In this document: one piece after another, positions 24,974 through 33,884 of the stretch
Layout: each line of letters begins with the position of its first letter
How positions within the stretch are numbered: the stretch's first letter is position 1
Assembly: GCA_019359505.1 (NCBI GenBank)
Contig: JAHHHD010000046.1
Coordinates: forward strand, 1-38,160
Direction of reading: 5' to 3'
Source of the DNA: Drouetiella hepatica Uher 2000/2452
Lineage (GTDB): Bacteria > Cyanobacteriota > Cyanobacteriia > Elainellales > Elainellaceae
DNA length: 38,160 nt
Translations under genes and position numbers: made by a program
Notes under the pieces: model-generated
What the model was told of the DNA's origin: nothing
The model's input: only the letters and a program-made list of their open reading frames with translations
Databases searched by the model: none

Positions 24974-25140
24974 TTAGCTGTTGAAGTGTATCTTTGCAGG
25001 GGTCTGATAACTCAACAACTGTGTAATCGCTGATGATTGTAAAAGTGAAAGTACAATGCCAAACTCTTAACTGCGTTGGATACACTCTCGTAATTCTTAA
25101 TATACACCTCTTTATACTTTACCGTTCTCCATAGCTGCTG
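24974..25140 (-). pseudogene. IS3-family transposase (OrfB) C-terminal remnant
   Basis: Minus-strand translation from 25140 gives QQLWRTVKYKEVYIKNYESV and then ALYFHFYNHQRLHS, the well-known C-terminal region of IS3-family OrfB (RLWRTVKYEEVY, FYNxxRxHQSLGYQTPAxxYF). A frameshift follows His-Ser, and SYQTPAKIHFNS continues in another frame to the stop at 24974-24976. No upstream part of the transposase, including DDE residues, is recognised to the right. It is a decayed fragment. Confidence 0.72.
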
Positions 25141-25364
25141 TGAGTGAGCAGGAATAATGGCACGAATAGCAAATGAGTGGCGCAGTAAATGAACATCTAT
25201 AATCTTTGCCCTAATTAGCTTTGAGGTAATTAGGCAGTAGAAACCATTGACAGGTGGTGTAGGTCAAGATGTTAGTAAGATTGATGCAAGGTAGGGACTA
25301 TAGGGATTGCGCTACTCATTTGCTAATTGCGCCAAATAATCTGCTCACCTACGCCTGCGGGGCT
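25141..25364. other. Spacer between IS3 remnant and katG terminator
   Basis: No coding frame, tRNA or repeat is visible. The sequence may include further decayed parts of the IS3-type element. Confidence 0.3.
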
Positions 25365-25406
25365 GCATAGCCTTGGCTAAACATCTGATCTCAGCCAAGG
25401 CTATGC
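25365..25406 (-). terminator. Stem-loop downstream of katG
   Basis: A perfect 14-bp inverted repeat (GCATAGCCTTGGCT at 25365-25378 and its complement at 25393-25406) with a 14-base loop lies 28 bp behind the katG stop codon. There is no clear T-run on the katG strand, so it may act as a factor-assisted terminator or a 3' stabilising hairpin. A small palindrome AACCT-AA-AGGTT lies next to it. Confidence 0.55.
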
Positions 25407-25433
25407 TTAGAAACCTAAAGGTTCTTGCTCAGA

Positions 25434-27740
25434 CTAGCGAACGTCGAAGCGATCGAGCATCATCACCTTGTCCCAAGCTGCGACGAAATCATTAACCATC
25501 CGCTCATGACCGTCATTAGCACCGTAGACCTCGGCAACCTGACGCAGCTCCGCATTTGAACCGAAGATGAGATCGCAGCGGCTCGCCGTGAACTTCGTTT
25601 CGCCCGTTTGGCGATCGTCAATGCTGAAGGTCATTTCGTTTGCATCAGATGGCTTCCACTCGTAGTCCATGCTGGTCAGGACACGGAAGAAGTCGTTGGT
25701 CAAGACACCGGGTCGGTCGGTAAAGATGCCGTGCTTTGAGTAGTCCCAATTCTGGTCAAGGGCACGAAGCCCACCAACAAGAACCGTCCACTCAGGTGCG
25801 GTCAGGGTGAGCAACTGGGCGCGATCGAGGAATATACGCTCCGGCTTTACCTTATAGCCAACAGCATCATTGTGGTAGTTACGGAAACCGTCCGAGACAG
25901 GCTTCAGCCATTCAAAGGTTTCGACATCGGTCAGCTCCTGAGTCGTATCCATCCGCCCTGGGGTAAAGGGAACACTAACGTTGACCCCAGCATCCTGCGC
26001 TGCTTTCTCAACCGCAACGCAACCACCGAGGACAATGAGATCCGCCATCGAAAGCTTCTTATTACCCGACTGAGCACCGTTGAATTCTGATTGAATTTGC
26101 TCAAGGGTCGATAGAACTTGGTTAAGCTCCTGTGGGCGGTTGATCTCGAAGTCCTTTTGCGGATCTAGGCGAATACGAGCGCCGTTTGCGCCGCCGCGCT
26201 TGTCAGAGCCGCGATGGGTTGACGCCGATGCCCAGGCAGCAGATACGAGCGCCGAGACGGAGAGCCCACTTGCTAAAATCTTGGTCTTGAGAGCACTGAT
26301 ATCGGCGGCGGCGACGACGTCGTGGTCAAGCGCCGGAATCGGATCTTGCCAGGGCAGATCTTCCTCCGCAACTTCCGGACCCAGATAGCGCGTTTTCGGC
26401 CCTAAATCCCGATGGGTTAGCTTGTACCAGGCGCGCGAGAACGCATCGCTGAAGTGCTCAAAGTCATTGAGATAGCGCTGACAGATTTCACGATAAGCCG
26501 GATCAACCTTTAACGCAATGTCTGAGGTCATCATCATGAGATTGTGCTCAACACCGGGTTTATGAGCGTCTGGCGTCTTCGGCGCATCGGGAGTGCTCGG
26601 CTGCCACTGAATGGCACCGACTGGGCTCTTGGTCTGCTCCCACTCGTGCTTAAAAAGATTTTCTAGATAGCTGTTGTCCCACTGGGTCGGGTTTGGCGTC
26701 CACGATCCTTCGATCCCGTTCGTCATCGTATATTCAGCAAACCCGGTCCCTTCAGGATTCTGCCATCCCATGCCCATTGCCTGAATTGGCGCAGCTTCCG
26801 GTGCCGGACCGATCTTATCCGGAGCAACCATGCCATGACTTTTGCCGAAAGCATGACCGCCTGCGATGAGCGCGACAGTCTCCTCGTCATTCATAGCCAT
26901 CCGGGCAAAGGTCTCACGGATATCACGGGCGGAGCCAACAGGGTCACCTTCACCGTTCGGACCCTCGGGATTAACGTAAATGAGCGCTTGGTGCGAGGCC
27001 GCCAGCGGGTTCTCGAGGTCGTAGTATTCCTCGTCCGGCTTGCCGACCCACCGAAGATCGCGAGTGACCATCTCATCCGGATGACCAGGTTGCTGCTTGC
27101 CATGCTTGCCATTTTCTCCGAACGGTTGACCGTTCCAGAATTCAGGCCCCCAGTAGGTGGCGCGGTCTGCTTCCCAAGCATCAAGACGACCGCCGCCATA
27201 GCCGAAGGTCTTTAGTCCCATAATCTCCAACGCGCAGTTGCCCGTCAGGATCATCAGATCAGCCCAGCTCAGCGAAGCGCCATACTTTTGTTTGATTGGC
27301 CAAAGTAACCGCCGTGATTTATCGGTATTCCCGTTGTCCCACCAGGAGTTGATCGGGGCAAAGCGCTGCATGCCTCGGCTCGCTCCGCCACGGCCGTCGG
27401 CAATCCGGTAGGTGCCTGCAGCGTGCCACGCCATGCGGATCATCTGAGGTCCATAGTTGCCGTAGTCGGCTGGCCACCAGTCCTTCGAATCCGTCAGTAA
27501 CGCCTTGATGTCGCTCTTCAACTGCTCGAAGTCGATCGCCTGAAACGCTTTTTGGTAATCGAAATCCCGTAGCGGGTTAGCTTGAGGCGGATCTTGGTGA
27601 AGCAGCTCGACCTGAAGTCGGTTAGGCCACCAGTCATCGGCTTGCGGTTTGGAGCCAAGGGCACCGCCAACGCGGGTTCCACGGAAGGGGCATTGTCCAG
27701 GAGTGGATTGTGGTGTGTTCGTGAGAGGGTTACTGACCAT
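25434..27740 (-). CDS. katG: Catalase-peroxidase KatG
   Basis: A 768-residue bifunctional haem enzyme that removes hydrogen peroxide. The distal triad is in [13 protein letters not shown] (Arg102, Trp105, His106). The covalent Met-Tyr-Trp adduct can be assigned to Trp105, the Tyr of LIYVNPEGP and the Met of [11 protein letters not shown]. The proximal His is in [14 protein letters not shown]; many relatives have GGHTFGKTHG, so two small replacements occur here. The C-terminal gene-duplicated domain ends [20 protein letters not shown] and LDRFDVR. Start ATG 27740 lacks a strong ribosome binding site. The gene follows, on the same strand, the remains of another katG of a different subgroup. Confidence 0.97.
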   Translation of the reverse strand: MVSNPLTNTPQSTPGQCPFRGTRVGGALGSKPQADDWWPNRLQVELLHQDPPQANPLRDFDYQKAFQAIDFEQLKSDIKALLTDSKDWWPADYGNYGPQMIRMAWHAAGTYRIADGRGGASRGMQRFAPINSWWDNGNTDKSRRLLWPIKQKYGASLSWADLMILTGNCALEIMGLKTFGYGGGRLDAWEADRATYWGPEFWNGQPFGENGKHGKQQPGHPDEMVTRDLRWVGKPDEEYYDLENPLAASHQALIYVNPEGPNGEGDPVGSARDIRETFARMAMNDEETVALIAGGHAFGKSHGMVAPDKIGPAPEAAPIQAMGMGWQNPEGTGFAEYTMTNGIEGSWTPNPTQWDNSYLENLFKHEWEQTKSPVGAIQWQPSTPDAPKTPDAHKPGVEHNLMMMTSDIALKVDPAYREICQRYLNDFEHFSDAFSRAWYKLTHRDLGPKTRYLGPEVAEEDLPWQDPIPALDHDVVAAADISALKTKILASGLSVSALVSAAWASASTHRGSDKRGGANGARIRLDPQKDFEINRPQELNQVLSTLEQIQSEFNGAQSGNKKLSMADLIVLGGCVAVEKAAQDAGVNVSVPFTPGRMDTTQELTDVETFEWLKPVSDGFRNYHNDAVGYKVKPERIFLDRAQLLTLTAPEWTVLVGGLRALDQNWDYSKHGIFTDRPGVLTNDFFRVLTSMDYEWKPSDANEMTFSIDDRQTGETKFTASRCDLIFGSNAELRQVAEVYGANDGHERMVNDFVAAWDKVMMLDRFDVR

Positions 27741-27978
27741 AAGTCTGATTCTTTTTAGGGAGTTTCGTTGGATAAGTTGAGCTGAGTACCGCCATTAGCG
27801 GTAGTTTGAACGGCGTCAGGATGCCGGTTTAGTTGGGTCAACGTTCAACTCCTTTTCGTTGTCAAGCGATCGGGAGAAGACCGCATGGTATGGAACAGCG
27901 ATAAGAAACCGCTGGCGATCGCAATATCCAGTGACAATGCTCGATTGAGGTAGGAGTTGCTCTTTCGCAAATGCACAG
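27741..27978. other. Upstream region of katG
   Basis: 238 bp that should contain the katG promoter. A minus-strand frame continuing from the decayed katG copy runs through it without recognisable content. HIP1 sequences occur, but no PerR/Fur box is clear to me. Confidence 0.35.
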
Positions 27979-28232
27979 GCGATCGCTCTAAATCGAGAGT
28001 TGGAACCGAAGATGATGTCAGTAGATAGTGAGCCATCAATCTTATGATGCCATTAACTCAAACTGATCTTTTTTCAGAGCCGCTAAATTGAGTCTCTTGA
28101 ATTCTTCAGCATAGCGAATGCCTTGCCTATGGAATTGGGCAAGGTGAAAGTGCTGATCGAGCACTCTGAGGTTTAACTAATTCGACCATCAGCCTTAGTT
28201 TGATGCGCCTTTGCCAGCTACACGTTCGAAAT
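27979..28232 (-). pseudogene. Decayed, internally deleted second katG
   Basis: Minus-strand translation from about 28220 reads AGKGASN*G*WSN*LNLRVLDQH, which lines up with the KatG N-terminus AGGGTSNRDWWPNQLNLxxLHQH, with stops at a former Trp (TGA) and Gln (TAG). It continues, with frame slips, as YAEEFKRLNLAALKKDQFEL up to a stop at 28042. Right after this comes STDIIFGSNSRFRAIA (28025-27979), equivalent to the KatG C-terminus DLxFGSNSxLRAxA. About 600 codons in between, with both haem regions, are gone. Its N-terminal sequence is of another KatG subgroup than the intact gene beside it ([12 protein letters not shown]). Confidence 0.82.
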
Positions 28233-28562
28233 GTTCGTACGGCACGTAGGTTGGAACGGATCACGGCAGACACAGAATAGTGGATCGAGATAGATGTATT
28301 CTGATAGCCCGTCGCAATGTCACCGAAACGTTGCTCAAAGACTTCAACGCTGATTCAAGGCGGAAATTAGTCGCTCCTGCTTGGGCAACGATGTGGTGAC
28401 AGCCAATCTAATCTCGCGCTGCAGACGGACGCTCATTCAGCACGTCGCCGATCGCGATCGTTAGGTCGCTTAGGCTAACTGTAGGATATACCATTGCAAA
28501 GTTACTTGTTGAGGCGGAAGGTCGGGTATAGCTTTGCCCCTAGCAACCTCATTTGCGACATT
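28233..28562. other. Spacer between katG remnant and ccmK, no gene seen
   Basis: 330 bp rich in HIP1-like sequence (GCCGATCGCGATCG near 28450). No coding frame, RNA or repeat pair recognised. It may hold further degraded sequence upstream of the lost katG. Confidence 0.35.
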
Positions 28563-28877
28563 TTACATCACAGCTCTAAACTGCGTGACTGCTTCGGTGT
28601 AGCGAATGGGCAGCACATACTCCAGATTCTCATTGGGGCGCGCAATGATGTGAGTTGACAGCACAGAGCCGCCACTAACCCGCTTGATCGACTCAATGCC
28701 CGCAGCGATCGAGGCCTGAACTTCGGAAACATTGCCCCGGACGATGACGGTAGCTCGACCACTGCCGATTTTTTCGTAGCCGACTAAGGTAACCTGAGCT
28801 GCTTTCACCATGGCGTCCGCCGCTTCGACAACCGCCGGGAAACCCAGAGTTTCAATCATTCCAACAGCAATTGACAT
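28563..28877 (-). CDS. ccmK: Carboxysome shell hexamer protein CcmK (K1/K2-like)
   Basis: A 104-residue single BMC-domain protein that forms hexamers in the facets of the beta-carboxysome shell. [40 protein letters not shown] and the end [20 protein letters not shown] are near-identical to CcmK2/CcmK1 proteins; KIGSG lines the central pore. The start at 28877 gives this canonical N-terminus; the frame from 28922 adds 15 unlikely residues. No other ccm gene is adjacent: neighbours are a katG relic and an integron-like array. It is therefore an extra, satellite CcmK that could vary shell composition, while the main ccm operon should be elsewhere. Confidence 0.96.
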   Translation of the reverse strand: MSIAVGMIETLGFPAVVEAADAMVKAAQVTLVGYEKIGSGRATVIVRGNVSEVQASIAAGIESIKRVSGGSVLSTHIIARPNENLEYVLPIRYTEAVTQFRAVM

Positions 28878-29550
28878 AAAGATACGCCTAACCTTTTTGA
28901 GGGTTGATAGACACCTGGACATCCGTCACTGTTTCCATTGGAACGAATCTGCCTGATAGGTTGATACGGTACCCAACCCATGTTCATCAGGTGTCCTTTA
29001 TTGCCTGTTTTATAGAATGCCGCCCGTGTTAACTAAGTACGGTGGTAGAAGCTCTAAGAACCACAACCAAAGCCTTCGCACTCAATAGCGTTGCGCAGCA
29101 CTATCAATAAAATTCAGGACACGGTGTCAAATAAAATCTTGATTTCTCAAAAGTGTATCTAAGCACTAAGTGTACCGCTATTCGGTCATGACATGGAATC
29201 GAGAGCGAAAGTCTCTCTAAGCTTCACGTTCCTCTCTATCTACAAAAACTTGTGATCCTTTCAGCGCGATCGCGCTCCGGGTCACAACTCCTCTCCTCAA
29301 TGGCAGCGTAAATCCGATCGACCTCACCCTCCTCAATCTCCTGGGATTGTGCCTCTAGTATCTTGTTGCTTAGATGAGTGATTAGAGTAGTTGCGCGGGA
29401 CGCAACTACTCAACGATTGGGTTTGAGGGTCTCAGCCAATGGCAAAAAGAGACAGCTTGAACCATATTTTGTGCAAATCTAAGCAATCTGCTCTTTGTGC
29501 GATCGTCTCACCAGAAAGCTTTAAATCACCACCCCACCGATAACCCAGCA
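28878..29550. other. Long non-coding stretch between ccmK and the cassette array
   Basis: About 670 bp with no credible coding frame. It should hold the ccmK promoter at its left end (minus strand). Visible structures are a 14-bp palindrome AGCGCGATCGCGCT (29263-29276, an extended HIP1 site) and a perfect hairpin at 29385-29411. I cannot identify another attC-like site or gene in it. Confidence 0.45.
29385..29411. repeat. Perfect 11-bp hairpin
   Basis: GAGTAGTTGCG (29385-29395), loop CGGGA, and the exact complement (29401-29411). It lies 140 bp beyond the last attC-like site. No T-run follows on either strand, so its role (terminator, small RNA, element end) is open. Confidence 0.8.
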
Positions 29551-29635
29551 GGCTAACGATGCCCATCACCCGCTGTAAATAATCTTTGCATCACACCGAT
29601 CACTTTTCGGCAGTCGGTGTGCATGGGCGTTGTTT
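29551..29635 (-). repeat. attC-like recombination site F (85 bp)
   Basis: On the minus strand the site starts AAACAAC and ends GTTAGCC, with inner arms AACGCCCAT and ATGGGCATC that pair over most of their length, and a central stem CACACCGA/TCGGTGTG. Length and arm layout match site E, and the last box matches site C. It is less canonical in its first box than sites B and C. It lies 10 bp behind the ExbD-like gene. Confidence 0.6.
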
Positions 29636-29644
29636 GCCTATGCT

Positions 29645-30259
29645 TTATCTACTTGGAGAAATGATATTTGGTAGAGGCGGAAGGGAAGGGATCTCAGGAA
29701 TATGAAGAGGAGGAAGTGAAGGAAGTGAAGAATCGTCAGGGATCTCAAACGGCTGTCGAGAGCAGTTTGGAAATGAAGACGGATAAAGAGAACCAACTGT
29801 AGGTGGTGATAGTTGATTGATTTCAAAAATTACGGATACAAGGGTAAGGACACCATCTTGAGAGTTAAGCGGGAACCCTAACGCTATGCGATTAACTCCT
29901 AAAGCCCTTAAAATGTCTATCATTTCCACAACTGAGGCATATTTTGTTGTAGTGGAAGCACTAAGCACTACTAATCCACACCGATTGGAACGATCAAAGT
30001 CGATTACCACACGAGATAGTTGATCATCCAAGGGGTGAGGAATATGCGGAATATTAGGTGCAACAAGCTGTCCGTCGATATATATCTGCTCATTAGAATC
30101 GATCTGCACAATCAGCATAGAAGGTGGTGATGCAATTGGTACAGGGGTAGGAGCGGCAGGTATTTGACTATTCACTGGCTGGCAAATAATTAATATGAGC
30201 AATAGCGTAGCTGAAAAAACAGCAAGTTTCCTAATCCACACTTCATACTTAAATAACAT
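29645..30259 (-). CDS. Exported/anchored ExbD/TolR-like hypothetical protein
   Basis: A 204-residue protein with one hydrophobic N-terminal segment (VFSATLLLILIICQPVNS, residues 14-31), either a signal peptide or an anchor. The middle part IVQIDSNEQIYIDGQLV, RVVIDFDRSN and YASVVEMIDILRALGVNRIA resembles the periplasmic domain of ExbD/TolR (beta strand with turn, then VVxVxDxLRxAGVxxIxL). The membrane Asp needed for proton coupling is absent, so it cannot work as a normal ExbD. The last 50 residues are rich in Pro, Ser and Leu. It is the only gene between attC-like sites E and F, and its function is unknown. Confidence 0.72.
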   Translation of the reverse strand: MLFKYEVWIRKLAVFSATLLLILIICQPVNSQIPAAPTPVPIASPPSMLIVQIDSNEQIYIDGQLVAPNIPHIPHPLDDQLSRVVIDFDRSNRCGLVVLSASTTTKYASVVEMIDILRALGVNRIALGFPLNSQDGVLTLVSVIFEINQLSPPTVGSLYPSSFPNCSRQPFEIPDDSSLPSLPPLHIPEIPSLPPLPNIISPSR

Positions 30260-30333
30260 TTCACTACATTCCTTGTTGCGATCTCACTCAGTGAATTCGA
30301 GTTGTCATTTTTAAGCTACATGTAGTTTGAGCA

Positions 30334-30418
30334 GTCGAACGATGCCCATAACCCGCCGCCAGTAACCTCTCGAACTTAACCAGCAGCCTCTCAACGGTCG
30401 GGTTTATGGGCGTTGTCA
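30334..30418 (-). repeat. attC-like recombination site E (85 bp)
   Basis: Minus strand: begins TGACAAC, ends GTTCGAC. Inner arms AACGCCCATAA and TTATGGGCATCGTT are complementary apart from three extra bases, and ACCCG pairs with CGGGT. The HAD gene reads into the site and stops inside it (30391). The outer boxes are degenerate compared with sites A-C, but length and arm arrangement agree with site F. Confidence 0.6.
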
Positions 30419-31098
30419 GCTGTCTGGCAACTACTCTCAAATTGCTCAAGAATCAAAGGAATTTCATTGAGTTCATCAATGATTGCATCTGCCTCTTTTG
30501 CATCTTGCCAGTACAAACTGCGTTTCCAAATTGCCTTCATCTCTGCGTTCTTTGCACCCATGATATCTGCTTCCGGGTGATCTCCAATAAACACAGTGTT
30601 TTTGGCTGTCACTCCCAATCGCTTCACGGCTCGATGGAAAATTTCTACTTGTGGCTTTCTCACTTGCTCGATTTCAGAAATCAAGATTACTTCAAAGTAG
30701 TCATGAATTCCTAATCCCTCAATAGCACGAGATTGAAACGTTCCCAAACCATTACTCACAATACCCAACGAGTAGCCCTGCTGTTTCAACCCACTTAACA
30801 CCTCAACGAGAAAAGGGAAAGGAACACAATGCCCCTGAAACTGTGTCTCATAGTCTTGAAGCAATGTCTGCCAACTCAACTCCTTAATCTCAAACTCCGC
30901 AACTAGCTCTTGATAAACCTTATCCTTCCAAACATGACCGCGACAGTCCAATTCGATAAATCTGCTAGTGTAAGCGGCTTTAGGAATGTAGCTCAAGTGA
31001 GTGATGAGTCTGTCATATTGGGCTGCAACGAACTGTTTAATGGATGTATCGCGATCGAGCAGCGTTCCATCTAAATCGAAAAGGACTGCTTGAATCAT
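30391..31098 (-). CDS. HAD-family hydrolase/phosphatase
   Basis: A 235-residue haloacid-dehalogenase superfamily protein. Motif I is LFDLDGTLLDRD with nucleophile Asp8 and acid/base Asp10; motif II is IVSNG; the Lys of motif III is in KPQVEIFHRA; motif IV is VFIGDHPEADIMGAKNA. The helical cap between motifs I and II (residues ~18-95) places it in subfamily IA with phosphoglycolate-phosphatase-like and YjjG-like enzymes. The probable reaction is phosphate-ester hydrolysis of a small metabolite. The last nine codons (NAHKPDR) are read from attC-like site E, which suggests that the reading frame was trimmed or extended by cassette formation. Confidence 0.92.
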   Translation of the reverse strand: MIQAVLFDLDGTLLDRDTSIKQFVAAQYDRLITHLSYIPKAAYTSRFIELDCRGHVWKDKVYQELVAEFEIKELSWQTLLQDYETQFQGHCVPFPFLVEVLSGLKQQGYSLGIVSNGLGTFQSRAIEGLGIHDYFEVILISEIEQVRKPQVEIFHRAVKRLGVTAKNTVFIGDHPEADIMGAKNAEMKAIWKRSLYWQDAKEADAIIDELNEIPLILEQFESSCQTADNAHKPDR

Positions 31099-31154
31099 TC
31101 ATCGAACTCCCAACAACTATCTCAGAATTACGTCCCAACGACCGAAACAAAGAC

Positions 31155-31240
31155 AGCTAACGGCGAAATGTAGCGGCAGCAAGTAACCTCAAACTCAGCA
31201 CCAGGGGCTTTCGACCGTCCGCTGCCATGAAGGGTTAGCT
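31155..31240 (-). repeat. attC-like recombination site D (86 bp)
   Basis: Minus strand: first box AGCTAAC, last box GTTAGCT (perfect complements). Inner arms ATGGCAGCGGACGG and GCCGCTACAT pair with an unpaired extra base, as in classical attC sites. The stop codon TAA of the GNAT gene is part of the first box. Six bp less than a complete RYYYAAC match are not needed for folding, since attC sites are recognised by structure. Confidence 0.75.
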
Positions 31241-31774
31241 CGCGCCACGCACCCTGGCATACATAAACGCATCTCTAGGAATTGCTGAAATGTTAGGGCG
31301 GATCAGATAATAACGCAACCTCCCTTCACACACTAAACCACTCTTCTCTAGAACCTTAACTGAAGCAAGGTTCTCCGTATCGCAAGTTGCCCAAACCCGA
31401 TAAATTTCTGGCAAGCTAATTGCCCATTCCACTACAGCACGAGCGGACTCTGTTGCATAACCTTGTCCCCAATATTTCTGATTGAGCAGATAACCAAAAC
31501 CAGCCGCATGATCTTCTAACCAACAACCGATCGTACCAATGGGTCGATCATCGGGCTTGACTGTAAGTACCCAGGAGAAACTACCTGATTCCCATTCTGC
31601 CGGACGGCTCTCAAGGGATTTTACAACCTCGCTGACATCAGTACGAGAACCATAATCCATGTAGTGAATGACTGTTGAATCGCTGGCGTATTCAAAGATT
31701 GCCTCTGCATCTGAGAGGCGAGGGCGGCGTAAAACAAGCCTTTCCGTTGTAAACACTTCAGGAGCCTGTAACAT
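31235..31774 (-). CDS. GNAT-family N-acetyltransferase (RimJ/RimL-like)
   Basis: A 179-residue acetyltransferase. It has the start TERLVLRRPRLSDAEAIFEY, the acetyl-CoA segment GFGYLLNQKYWGQGYATESA (motif A, QxxGxG/A variant), and ATCDTENLASVKVLEKSGLV in the last third, all standard for the RimJ/RimL-type GNAT family. These enzymes acetylate ribosomal proteins, amino acids or drugs; the substrate here is unknown. The gene is in a cassette of about 810 bp between attC-like sites C and D. The stop codon is in the first box of site D. Acetyltransferases are among the most common cargo of integron cassettes. Confidence 0.93.
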   Translation of the reverse strand: MLQAPEVFTTERLVLRRPRLSDAEAIFEYASDSTVIHYMDYGSRTDVSEVVKSLESRPAEWESGSFSWVLTVKPDDRPIGTIGCWLEDHAAGFGYLLNQKYWGQGYATESARAVVEWAISLPEIYRVWATCDTENLASVKVLEKSGLVCEGRLRYYLIRPNISAIPRDAFMYARVRGAS

Positions 31775-31964
31775 GAGAGCGCTTTCACCTTTTCAGCAAG
31801 TAACGGGTTCACACGTTTGAGATTATTGGATGTAACCCAACTTTTGAATTCCCCTTAAGGGTACTCTTGAGAATTTTGCGATCGCCCTTAAATATCCTGG
31901 TAATAGCTGGACTTTGAACACTAACCGATAAGTTTGCTGCCCTCTCCCCGCAGACAATCGAGCG

Positions 31965-32049
31965 GGCTAACGGCTAGGTTGTCTGCGGCAAGAAATTTGA
32001 AACGAAATCAAGCGACTACAAATCCGCCCGGTGCAAGCATTAGTTAGGC
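31965..32049 (-). repeat. attC-like recombination site C (85 bp)
   Basis: Minus strand: first box GCCTAAC fits RYYYAAC exactly, and the last box is GTTAGCC. Inner segments TTGCACCGGGCGG and CCGCAGACAACC pair imperfectly and a central stem ATTTG/CAAAT closes the structure. The TAA of the ankyrin gene is part of GCCTAAC. A further stem (CCGCAGACAA and TTGTCTGCGG) links the site with bases just beyond it. Confidence 0.78.
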
Positions 32050-33735
32050 ATCAATGCGACTCCAGCTTAAATTTGTTAAGTCTAAGATATAATCCACTAA
32101 GTTTTCAATGTATTCCACTTTTTCGTTCGTCATGACAGAGACTTTACCGCCAGCGACACGTATCTTAGCTGGTTCTTTGTAGTAGGCTTTGTGACGACTA
32201 ATCCATCCAGGTTTATCTCCTGTGGTTTCAATTTTTTCTATGTTGAATGTATCGCAGTGGAGTCGATAAACTGGCGTTTCATCATAGATTCTCTCATGCT
32301 GGTAGCCTGCATTGCCAATGATGTATATGTAGTTTCCAACTAGTGTCGCGGTATGGAAATCAGTTGGAGAAAATACATTCTTAGGATAACCCAAAATCTT
32401 AAAAGTACCGTTACCTTGATAAACTACAACATCGTTGTAGATACAAAAGTCGGGGTCATAGTAGTCTTCATGTTCGCCAGCGATCTCAACGATTCTGCCA
32501 TCTAATAACTCTGTAATTGTTCTGCCGAACCGTTGATAGCACCATACTGGTTCATCTAAATTATCGTTATCAGCGAAGGTGTCTCGAGCTTTATATGCAG
32601 AATGACCGCAACGAACCATTGCTCGCCAAAAATCGATTTCCATGACTTCTGGATTAGCTTTACCAAATTGTCGATATCGTCCTGCTAAGTATTGCTCTCG
32701 CGACACTTGCAGCTCCTGATTGCCCACTCCTGTTAGGAGTGCTCGTACCCCGTCATTGATGTCACTTAAATCTTCACCTGCAGCAACTAATATTCGTACA
32801 ATCTCAAGATTGCCAGCACGGTGAATAGCTTTATTATCGCAATGCTTGACTCTAGCTGGATTGGCATTATTTTCTATCAGGATGCGAACACAATCAGTAG
32901 CCCCACATTCTGCCGCTACCATCAAAGGAGTATTACCAAACTCATCAGTGGCTTCAATATCAAATCCTTCTTCAATCAACCATTCTAGAAATTCAATCCT
33001 GCCGTTCTCTATGGCATACATTAATGGCGTCTTTCCACAACGCCCAACGTCCTCTCGGTTTGCCCCTGATAATAAAAGTAATTTTGCCTTTTTCAATTCG
33101 CCCACTTGGAGGCTCAGAAGCCAAGGCGTTCTCTCCCACCAATCACGCGCCGAAAGATCTGCTCCCTCATCAAGTAATACTTTGACCTCTTCTAAATGCC
33201 CGAAAGCGATCGCGTGCATTAGTTCGGTCCATTCTAGCTGGGTTACATCGGCACCTGCCGTTAGTAATACTTTGACAGCATCAAACCGCCCTACCCTTGA
33301 GGCTATCCTAAGCGCAGACTCTGCATAGCTACTGACACCAGTGACTTTGGCACCTCTTTCAATAAGCAAATTCAAGATTGGTATTAATGAGATATCTGGA
33401 CCACACGTTGCACTAATGAGTACGTCGTAGCCATGCGGCAGTTGGTAATGAATATCGGCTCCAACATCCAGAAGGAATCGAATCTTATCCAAATTCCCTG
33501 ATTTCACCGCTAAGCCAAGGGCAGTATCTTGATCCTCTCCCCCAACCGCATTAATATCGGCATCATTCTCTACAAGGAATTGAAGCATATCGATTCCTGC
33601 ATCTGCACTAGCTACTGCACACATTAGTGGAGTTCTCAAGAAGTATTTCTCTGCACAATTAATATCAACACCACTGGCAACTTGGTGTGCTACTCCTGCA
33701 ATATTTCCTTGTTTCGCATGATCATGAATTTGCAT
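32044..33735 (-). CDS. Ankyrin-repeat protein with C-terminal Kelch-like part
   Basis: A 563-residue protein. Residues 1-330 hold about nine ankyrin repeats (for example GKTPLMYAIENGRIEFLEWL and GNTPLMVAAECGATDCVRIL), a scaffold for protein binding. The rest is different: residues ~380-563 include FHTATLVGNYIYIIGNAGYQ, a Kelch-like strand with its double aromatic pattern, and may form a partial propeller. No signal peptide or enzyme motif is present. The stop codon lies in the first box of attC-like site C, and site B precedes the gene by 30 bp, so it fills a 1.8-kb cassette, longer than usual. Partner unknown. Confidence 0.9.
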   Translation of the reverse strand: MQIHDHAKQGNIAGVAHQVASGVDINCAEKYFLRTPLMCAVASADAGIDMLQFLVENDADINAVGGEDQDTALGLAVKSGNLDKIRFLLDVGADIHYQLPHGYDVLISATCGPDISLIPILNLLIERGAKVTGVSSYAESALRIASRVGRFDAVKVLLTAGADVTQLEWTELMHAIAFGHLEEVKVLLDEGADLSARDWWERTPWLLSLQVGELKKAKLLLLSGANREDVGRCGKTPLMYAIENGRIEFLEWLIEEGFDIEATDEFGNTPLMVAAECGATDCVRILIENNANPARVKHCDNKAIHRAGNLEIVRILVAAGEDLSDINDGVRALLTGVGNQELQVSREQYLAGRYRQFGKANPEVMEIDFWRAMVRCGHSAYKARDTFADNDNLDEPVWCYQRFGRTITELLDGRIVEIAGEHEDYYDPDFCIYNDVVVYQGNGTFKILGYPKNVFSPTDFHTATLVGNYIYIIGNAGYQHERIYDETPVYRLHCDTFNIEKIETTGDKPGWISRHKAYYKEPAKIRVAGGKVSVMTNEKVEYIENLVDYILDLTNLSWSRIDA

Positions 33736-33765
33736 AATTTTTAATCAGGTTTTATTAACAAATAT

Positions 33766-33848
33766 GCCTAACGACCAGTTAAGCAATGACATACTGAACT
33801 GAAACGAAGCTAGAAAATTTCGTTTGCCGCTCCAACTCCGTGTTGAGC
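33766..33848 (-). repeat. attC-like recombination site B (83 bp)
   Basis: The most canonical site. Minus strand: first box GCTCAAC (RYYYAAC), last box GTTAGGC (GTTRRRY). Inner boxes AGTTGGAGCGG and GCTTAACTGG are complementary except for extra bases, as in textbook attC sites, and the terminal stem AAACGAA/TTCGTTT closes the fold. A second GCTCAAC lies 20 bp away (33862-33868). Confidence 0.82.
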
Positions 33849-33884
33849 TGCGGCTACTCACGTTGAGCTGGTTTCATTTTAGTT

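Noticed and set aside
27845-28039. 64-codon minus-strand frame upstream of katG
   Set aside because: Wrong frame of the decayed katG copy; KatG-like residues appear only in the neighbouring frame.
29638-29826. 62-codon minus-strand frame at the end of the ExbD-like gene
   Set aside because: Out-of-frame shadow rich in Leu/Phe from a Pro/Ser-coding stretch.
32846-33328. 160-codon plus-strand frame inside the ankyrin gene
   Set aside because: Antisense shadow of regular repeats; no start signal and no family.
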